DNA of 44,694 bases, from contig CAIXWN010000184.1 of the NCBI GenBank assembly GCA_903923135.1, positions 1 through 44,694 on the forward strand, read 5' to 3'. The position numbers and the translations under genes were made by a program. Positions within the stretch are counted from its first letter, which is position 1. Each line of letters starts with the position of its first letter. Of the stretch, positions 39,847 through 44,694 are shown in pieces. Below the pieces are notes generated by a model. It was not told the origin of the DNA and ran no database searches. It saw nothing but the letters and a program-made list of their open reading frames with translations. Source of the stretch: an uncultured Caulobacteraceae bacterium (lineage in GTDB: Bacteria; Pseudomonadota; Alphaproteobacteria; Caulobacterales; Caulobacteraceae).

Positions 39847-41634
39847 TCAGGCCTTGAGGGCCGGCGCCAGGCGAATGCTCAGTTCCTTCAGCTGCGCATC
39901 ACGCACCTCCGACGGGGCGTGCATCAGCAGGTCCTGGCCCTGCTGATTGAGCGGGAAGGCAATGACGTCGCGGATCGCCGTCTGACCGGCCAGCAGCATG
40001 ACGATGCGATCGATGCCCGGAGCGAGCCCGCCGTGCGGCGGCGCCCCGTGCCGGAAGGCGTTGAGCATGCCGGCGAAGTTTTCCTCGACAAACGCTGGGC
40101 TGTTGCCGGCGATCTCGAAGGCCTTGAGCATGATCTCGGGCTTGTGGTTCCGCACCGCCCCCGAGCACAGTTCGTAGCCGTTGCAGACGATGTCGTACTG
40201 GAAGGCGACGATATCGAGCGGATCCATCGTCTCGAGCGCCGCCATCTCGCCCTGGGGCATCGAGAAGGGGTTGTGCGAAAAGTCGACGTGGTTCGTCTCC
40301 TCGTTCATCTCGAACATCGGGAAGTCGACGATCCAGCAGAACTCGAAGCGGTCCTCGGCCACCAGGGCGAGGTCGCCGGCCACCTTGGTGCGCGCCTGGC
40401 CGGCGAACTTGTAGAAGGTCTTCGGATCACCGCCGACGAAGAAAGCGGCGTCGCCGATACCCAGCCCCAGCTGGGCGCGGATGACTTCGGTTCGCTCGGG
40501 CCCGAGGTTGCGGGCGATCGGCCCCGCGGCGCCGGAGTCCTCACCTTCGCCTTCGCGCCAGAAGATATAGCCGAGGCCCGGCTGACCCTCGCCCTGCGCC
40601 CAGCTGTTCATCCGGTCGCAGAAGGCCCGAGAGCCGCCACCCGGGGCCGGGATCGCCCAGACCGCTCCGGCCGGCGTGGAAAGCATCCGGGCGAATACGC
40701 CGAACCCGCCGCCGCGGAACGCCTCTGAGACATCCTGCATGACCAGAGGGTTGCGCAGGTCCGGCTTGTCGGTGCCGTACTTCTGGATGGCTTCGCGATA
40801 GGGAATTCGTGGGAACGGGTAGGGCGTGACGCCCTTGCCGTCGGCGAACTCCTCGAACACCCCGTGCATAACCGGCTCGATGGCGGCGAAGACGTCGTCC
40901 TGGGTGACGAAACTCATCTCCACGTCGAGCTGGTAGAACTCCAGGGACCGGTCGGCCCGCAGGTCCTCGTCGCGGAAGCAGGGCGCGATCTGGAAATAGC
41001 GGTCGAAACCGGCCACCATCAGTAGCTGCTTGAACTGCTGGGGCGCCTGCGGCAATGCGTAGAACCGGCCAGGATGCAGTCGCGAGGGGACGAGAAAGTC
41101 TCGCGCGCCCTCCGGGCTCGAGGCGGTCAGGATCGGGGTCTGATATTCCAGGAAGTCCTGGGCGATCATCCGTCGACGGATCGAATCGATCACTCGCGAG
41201 CGCAGCACGATGTTGCGGTGCAGGGTCTCGCGGCGCAGATCGAGGTAGCGATAGGTGAGGCGAATCTCTTCGGGATAGTCCGGCTCGCCGAACACCGGCA
41301 GGGGCAGTTCGGCGGCTTCAGACAGCACCGTCACAGCGCGCACCCGCACCTCGATCTCTCCGGTGGGCAGGGCGCCGTTCACGGTGTCGGCGGTGCGCGC
41401 CACCACGTCGCCGTCGATGCGAACGACGCTCTCGGCGCGAAGGCGCTCGAGGATGTCGAAGCCCGGCGTCGCGGGGTCGGCCACCAGCTGGGTGAGCCCG
41501 TAGTGGTCCCTCAGATCGACGAACATGAGGCCGCCATGGTCGCGCTTGCGATGCAGCCAGCCGCTCAGGCGCACATTCGCGCCCTGGTCCGCGAGCCGAA
41601 GGGCGCCGCAGGTGTGGGTGCGATAGGCGTGCAT
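39847..41634 (-). CDS. aspS: Aspartyl-tRNA synthetase (bacterial type, likely non-discriminating)
   Basis: 595 residues with the three bacterial domains: N-terminal OB-fold anticodon domain ([20 protein letters not shown]), class II catalytic core with motif 2 ([19 protein letters not shown]) and motif 3 ([15 protein letters not shown]), and the inserted GAD domain between. His33 in RDHGG is the residue typical of AspRS enzymes that also charge tRNA-Asn; discriminating enzymes have Leu there. The second reported marker position is neither Lys nor clearly Gly. Such organisms form Asn-tRNA through GatCAB. The ATG at 41634 has weak GAGAG upstream. It is convergent with the pentapeptide gene. Confidence 0.96.
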   Translation of the reverse strand: MHAYRTHTCGALRLADQGANVRLSGWLHRKRDHGGLMFVDLRDHYGLTQLVADPATPGFDILERLRAESVVRIDGDVVARTADTVNGALPTGEIEVRVRAVTVLSEAAELPLPVFGEPDYPEEIRLTYRYLDLRRETLHRNIVLRSRVIDSIRRRMIAQDFLEYQTPILTASSPEGARDFLVPSRLHPGRFYALPQAPQQFKQLLMVAGFDRYFQIAPCFRDEDLRADRSLEFYQLDVEMSFVTQDDVFAAIEPVMHGVFEEFADGKGVTPYPFPRIPYREAIQKYGTDKPDLRNPLVMQDVSEAFRGGGFGVFARMLSTPAGAVWAIPAPGGGSRAFCDRMNSWAQGEGQPGLGYIFWREGEGEDSGAAGPIARNLGPERTEVIRAQLGLGIGDAAFFVGGDPKTFYKFAGQARTKVAGDLALVAEDRFEFCWIVDFPMFEMNEETNHVDFSHNPFSMPQGEMAALETMDPLDIVAFQYDIVCNGYELCSGAVRNHKPEIMLKAFEIAGNSPAFVEENFAGMLNAFRHGAPPHGGLAPGIDRIVMLLAGQTAIRDVIAFPLNQQGQDLLMHAPSEVRDAQLKELSIRLAPALKA

Positions 41635-41671
41635 GGTTGAACTCTCGTCAGATCACTGGGCTCGGGTCGGA

Positions 41672-41701
41672 GCCGTTTTTTGGAACGGCGCGCAAGCGCG
41701 C
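41672..41701. other. Two tandem hairpins in the aspS upstream region
   Basis: GCCGTT (41672-41677), TTTTGG and AACGGC (41684-41689) form a perfect stem; next to it GCGCGC-AA-GCGCGC (41688-41701) forms another. They lie about 40-65 bases before the aspS start, on the minus strand, in the 242-base gap to the next gene. A promoter, operator or 5' UTR structure is possible. The rest of the gap shows nothing clear. Confidence 0.4.
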
Positions 41702-41876
41702 ACGGGCGCCCTCCCCTGTCAAGTCGCCGCGACCGGGCGAGTCCGCCGGGTGACTGGCCCGCGGCGATGATGAACGCCCGCTGAACGGCCGTCTCAGCCT
41801 GCCTTCAGAGACACCGGCGCAGGGTGTGCTCACGGTCGCCAGGGCGGCGGCCGACACCTTCAACGGAGCGACGGCC

Positions 41877-42104
41877 ATGGCCGGGACGGCAGGCAATATC
41901 GACTGGATCTACCTCAACCTCGCCAATGCGGACGAGGTGAGGGTGGGCGAATTGATCTCGGCGGAGGCCGGCGGCCTGCCCATCTACCGCGTCATGGCCC
42001 TGTCCAACGGCCGGGCCTGGCTGAAGAACCTGGCGGACGGCGGCGACCGGGTGACCCCTTTGTCGGATTTTCACTGGAAGGCGCTCCCCTCGGCGACGCC
42101 CTGA
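41877..42104 (+). CDS. Small conserved-looking protein of unknown function
   Basis: 75 residues beginning MAGTAGNIDWIYLNLANADEVRVGELI and ending FHWKALPSATP. It is soluble, with alternating hydrophobic stretches such as PIYRVMALSNGRAWLKN that suggest a small beta-barrel; no motif is recognised. The ATG at 41877 is preferred (GGAGCG about 7 bases upstream); a GTG at 41826 would add 17 residues of low-quality sequence. It is divergent from aspS and convergent with the SDR, with only six bases between stops. Confidence 0.6.
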   Translation: MAGTAGNIDWIYLNLANADEVRVGELISAEAGGLPIYRVMALSNGRAWLKNLADGGDRVTPLSDFHWKALPSATP

Positions 42105-42110
42105 GCCGGC

Positions 42111-42947
42111 TCAGGCCGGCATGCGGGCCAGTGTGGCGCTGGCCTCCCACAGACGCCGACCGGCTACGGCGTCACGCGCGGCGGCAGACGGCTGGGTCAG
42201 GGCTCGCCGCGCCCAGTACCCGCCCGTCTGGCCGGCCACGTCCGGCGAGGAGGCCAGATAGATAAGGGTGTCGGCGCCCTGATCGGCGGTGAGCATGAAG
42301 CGCTTGCCCAGCCCAAGAACCGCGCCCATCAGACCGCGCGTGTTGGCCCCGAAACCGGTGTTGACCCCTCCGGGATGGACGCAGTTGGCCGTCACGCCTG
42401 TCCCCTCCAGCCGCCGCGCCAGCTCGCGGGTCCAAAGCACGTTGCACAGCTTGGAGCGGCCATAGGCGCCGAAGGCGGAATAGCCGCGGACGGTCTGCAG
42501 GTCGTTGAAGTCCAGCGAGGCGAGGGTGTGGGCGGTGGACGCCGTGCTGACGATGCGCGCGCCGCGACCCAGCGCCCCGCGAAGGATCTCGGTGATGATG
42601 AAGTAGGCCATGTGGTTGACTGCGAAGGTCATCTCCAGACCGTCCGCGGTGACTTCGCGCCGGTCGAAGATGGCGCCGGCGTTGTTGATCAGCACATCGA
42701 TGCGCGGCGCCTTGGCCAGCAGGGCCTCGCCTGCGGCCTTCATCGCGGAGATGGTCGAAAGGTCGGCCTGCACCCAGTCATGGGCCGCATCGGGATTGGC
42801 CCGGACCAGCCGGTCCAGCATCGCCCGGCCCTTGGCGGCGTCGCGCGCGACGAAGACGATGCGGGCGCCGGCCCGCGCCAGCGTTTCGGCCGTCACCTGG
42901 CCGATACCCGAGGTGACGCCGGTGATGACGACGGTCTTGCCTTGCAT
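42111..42947 (-). CDS. Short-chain dehydrogenase, retinol-dehydrogenase-like
   Basis: 278 residues. The cofactor motif is TGVTSGIG near residue 9, FVARD follows strand two (NADP-type), NNAGA is near 92, the Ser is in RIVSTAST, and the catalytic Tyr/Lys are in FGAYGRSKLCN. The sequence after the core (FGANTRGLMGAVLGLGKRF, then AGQTGGYWARRALTQPS) matches the RDH/WWOX-like SDR group. The substrate is unknown. AAGGA lies 8 bases before the ATG. It is on the same strand as and 42 bases downstream of the ABC-F gene. Confidence 0.88.
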   Translation of the reverse strand: MQGKTVVITGVTSGIGQVTAETLARAGARIVFVARDAAKGRAMLDRLVRANPDAAHDWVQADLSTISAMKAAGEALLAKAPRIDVLINNAGAIFDRREVTADGLEMTFAVNHMAYFIITEILRGALGRGARIVSTASTAHTLASLDFNDLQTVRGYSAFGAYGRSKLCNVLWTRELARRLEGTGVTANCVHPGGVNTGFGANTRGLMGAVLGLGKRFMLTADQGADTLIYLASSPDVAGQTGGYWARRALTQPSAAARDAVAGRRLWEASATLARMPA

Positions 42948-42989
42948 GATGAACGTCCTTGGAAACGGTCGTGAAGGGGTGCGCTCTCT

Positions 42990-44522
42990 CTACCCCTGGG
43001 AGTCAAAAAACGCATCGGGTGACTCGACCTCGACAAGCCGGCCCTTGCGAATCTCCACGAAACGCGTCGCCGCCGAGCGTGTGAACCAGCGATCGTGCGA
43101 GACGAAGACGCACGCGACCTCGGCCTCCTCGAGCTGCGCCTCCAGGTCCTCCTGCCCCTCGATATCCAGGTGGCTGGTCGGCTCGTCGAGCAGGTACAGG
43201 TTCGGCCTGAGCAGTTTCAGCTTCAGGAAGGTCAGCCGCGACCGCTCGCCGTGGCTGAGCGTGAGGATGGGCTCGCGGATGCGGATGAAGGCGAACCCGG
43301 CCTGCGCCAGGGCGCGGATGGCCTCGCGTTCGGTGACGCCGTCGGCCTCGAGCACATAGTCCAGCAGACTCTCGTGGAGTGGCAGGTCGCGCATCGTCTG
43401 GTCGAAATAGACCAGCCGGGCCCCCGGATTGAAGCGCACCGCCGCGGAGCCGTCATAGTGGACCGCCTTGGGATCATAGGCCGCGGCCAGACCGTTGAGC
43501 AGGGTCGACTTGCCCGCGCCGTTGGCGCCGAGAAGCGCCACCCGGTCGCCGGCGGCCAGGGCGAAGCGATCGATCTTCAGCAAAGTCCGGGCGCCATCGG
43601 GGGTCGTCAACGTCAGATCGGCGACGCGCAGGGTAACCCGGGCCTCGATCTCGCCGTCGCCCAGCTCCAGGCGGCGCTCACGCGCCTGGTAGACCGGGGT
43701 CTTGGCGGCCTCGATATGGGCGATGCGCGTCTCCGTCGCCCGCTGGCGTTTGTGGAAGTCCGGATTCTTCACCCCCCAGGCGTGATATCGCGCCGCCACG
43801 GCCTCCAGCCGTTTGATCTCGCGCTCCTCAACCTTTCGGCGCACCGCCGCGGCGGCGTCCCGCCGCAGCAGTTCCTCACGCGCCCGGGCGAAAGGGATCT
43901 TGAAGACATGCGCGCCATCCTCGCGGAGGAACAAGGTTCGGGTGCTGACGCGGTTGAGGAACTCGCGGTCGTGGGAAACGATCAGCATGGGCATGGTGAT
44001 GTCGCTGGCCAGCCACCGCTCAAGCACATTGATATTGCCGATATCCAGGTGATTGGTCGGCTCGTCCAGGATGAGGATGTCCGGTTCCTCGAGACGCGCC
44101 GCTCCGGCAATGAGGATCAGCCGCTGCCAGCCGCCCGACAGCGCGCCGAACGCGCCGTCGGCCACCGCCGCCGACACCTGGATCTCGTCCAGCATCACGT
44201 CGATACGCCAGTCTTCACCGATCGCCCCGATCCGCTCCAGCGAGCGTTCGAGCACCTGCCTGACCGTCAGACCCGCCAGTTCGGCGGGAACCTCCTGCGG
44301 CAGGCTGCCGACCCGCAGGTTGCGCGACCGGATGACCTTGCCCCGGTTGAGTTCCAGTTCACCGCTCAGGCACTTCAGGAGCGTCGACTTGCCCACGCCG
44401 TTCTCGCCAACCAGCGCCGTGCGCTCGCCGTCCAGCAGGAAGGTGATGCCGGAGAATACCTTTCGCACGCCGTGGAAGAAGGCGCCGTCCTCCATGCCGA
44501 GAACCGCCTGACGGGCAGCCAT
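42990..44522 (-). CDS. ABC-F family ATPase (duplicated ATP-binding cassette)
   Basis: 510 residues, two ABC cassettes and no membrane segments. Cassette 1 has Walker A GENGVGKST near residue 40, signature LSGGWQRL near 128 and Walker B LILDEPTNHLD. Cassette 2 has GANGAGKST near 332, signature LSHGERSRL near 424 and LLDEPTSHLD. The linker (residues about 215-285) is helical and charged (REELLRRDAAAAVRRKVEER). ABC-F proteins act on the ribosome E-site, in translation or antibiotic protection, not in transport. It resembles the Uup/EttA side in layout; the exact subgroup is not assigned. The ATG at 44522 is 20 bases after the stop of the upstream gene. Confidence 0.93.
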   Translation of the reverse strand: MAARQAVLGMEDGAFFHGVRKVFSGITFLLDGERTALVGENGVGKSTLLKCLSGELELNRGKVIRSRNLRVGSLPQEVPAELAGLTVRQVLERSLERIGAIGEDWRIDVMLDEIQVSAAVADGAFGALSGGWQRLILIAGAARLEEPDILILDEPTNHLDIGNINVLERWLASDITMPMLIVSHDREFLNRVSTRTLFLREDGAHVFKIPFARAREELLRRDAAAAVRRKVEEREIKRLEAVAARYHAWGVKNPDFHKRQRATETRIAHIEAAKTPVYQARERRLELGDGEIEARVTLRVADLTLTTPDGARTLLKIDRFALAAGDRVALLGANGAGKSTLLNGLAAAYDPKAVHYDGSAAVRFNPGARLVYFDQTMRDLPLHESLLDYVLEADGVTEREAIRALAQAGFAFIRIREPILTLSHGERSRLTFLKLKLLRPNLYLLDEPTSHLDIEGQEDLEAQLEEAEVACVFVSHDRWFTRSAATRFVEIRKGRLVEVESPDAFFDSQG

Positions 44523-44542
44523 GTCGAGCCCAGCCCTTGCCG

Positions 44543-44694
44543 TCAGACCGTCGCGGCGACGCCGCAGCGGGCGAGCACGCCGCGCAGGTCGCGCAGGGCC
44601 GGAAAGACCTCATTGTTCCAGTCGGCGCCCTGGGCGTCGTAGGCGCGCTGCTCGGATTCGACGATGTCCTTGTCCTCGGCGAAGATGCCCTCGG
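44543..44694 (-). CDS. C-terminal fragment of a probable Rieske-type aromatic ring-hydroxylating oxygenase (partial)
   Basis: Minus-strand reading from the right edge gives 49 residues, EGIFAEDKDIVESEQRAYDA followed by 29 more to a TGA at 44543-44545. F-A-E-D-K/R-x-I-V/L-E-x-Q is a recurring feature at the end of alpha subunits of Rieske non-heme iron oxygenases such as vanillate-demethylase-like enzymes. The start and the Rieske centre are outside the window. It is 20 bases upstream of the ABC-F start on the same strand. The call rests on one short motif. Confidence 0.5.
   Translation of the reverse strand, partial: EGIFAEDKDIVESEQRAYDAQGADWNNEVFPALRDLRGVLARCGVAATV

Overview
The window is GC-rich (about two thirds G+C by eye), densely coded DNA from what looks like an alphaproteobacterium, most likely Caulobacterales (Caulobacter/Phenylobacterium-like). 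Reasons: a complete mreB-mreC-mreD-mrdA-rodA elongasome operon lying close to leuA, a NodT-type efflux lipoprotein, many GTG/TTG starts, ATGA/TGATG-type gene overlaps, and an abundance of lipid/xenobiotic oxidation genes. This placement is inference. I see no tRNA, rRNA or CRISPR array and no phage genes. The only mobile DNA is the end of an IS5-family element at the left edge.

Layout. 1-1249: end of an IS5-like transposase abutting the last codons of a homogentisate-dioxygenase-like gene, translationally coupled to a fumarylacetoacetate-hydrolase-family gene; this looks like a tyrosine-degradation operon cut by an insertion. 1276-7328: an accessory oxidation cassette with a MOSC protein, a long type-I Baeyer-Villiger monooxygenase, two MaoC-type hydratase subunits, a cytochrome P450 and a hotdog thioesterase. 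7259-13898: a minus-strand run encoding an NAD(P)H/FAD/iron-sulfur protein, both subunits of a 2-oxoacid:ferredoxin oxidoreductase (KorA/KorB type) and GTP-dependent PEP carboxykinase, which together can join the 2-oxoglutarate node to gluconeogenesis. 13981-17422: SDR, EmrA/HlyD-type adaptor and NodT outer-membrane lipoprotein behind a TetR-like palindrome. 17560-20075: a quinone-reductase-like dehydrogenase, a small unknown protein and an APH-type phosphotransferase. 20206-22675: DUF423 membrane protein, epoxide-hydrolase-like enzyme and proline iminopeptidase.

22705-29304 is the rod-shape/elongasome operon (mreB, mreC, mreD, mrdA, rodA, then a DUF429 gene 8 nt behind rodA). 29572-34471: a secreted S9 peptidase with an unusual nucleophile elbow, an EamA transporter and an exported amidohydrolase. 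34611-36399: leuA preceded by a 25-codon leucine-rich leader peptide and base-pairing segments that look like a ribosome-mediated transcription attenuator; this is the best regulatory find in the window. 36429-39828: MlaC-like periplasmic protein, VOC protein, dienelactone hydrolase, Nu-class-like GST and an exported pentapeptide-repeat protein. 39847-44694: aspS (with the His typical of non-discriminating AspRS), a small unknown protein, an SDR, an ABC-F ATPase and the C-terminus of a probable Rieske oxygenase.

The items most worth a second look are the leuA leader/attenuator, the KOR + NAD(P)H module + PEPCK run, the IS-truncated homogentisate operon, the inserted residue in the S9 peptidase active site, and the TetR-like operator in front of an efflux pair that lacks its inner-membrane pump. 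No convincing entirely new multi-gene defence or mobile system is visible. No alignment or structure prediction was run; family assignments rest on motifs read by eye.
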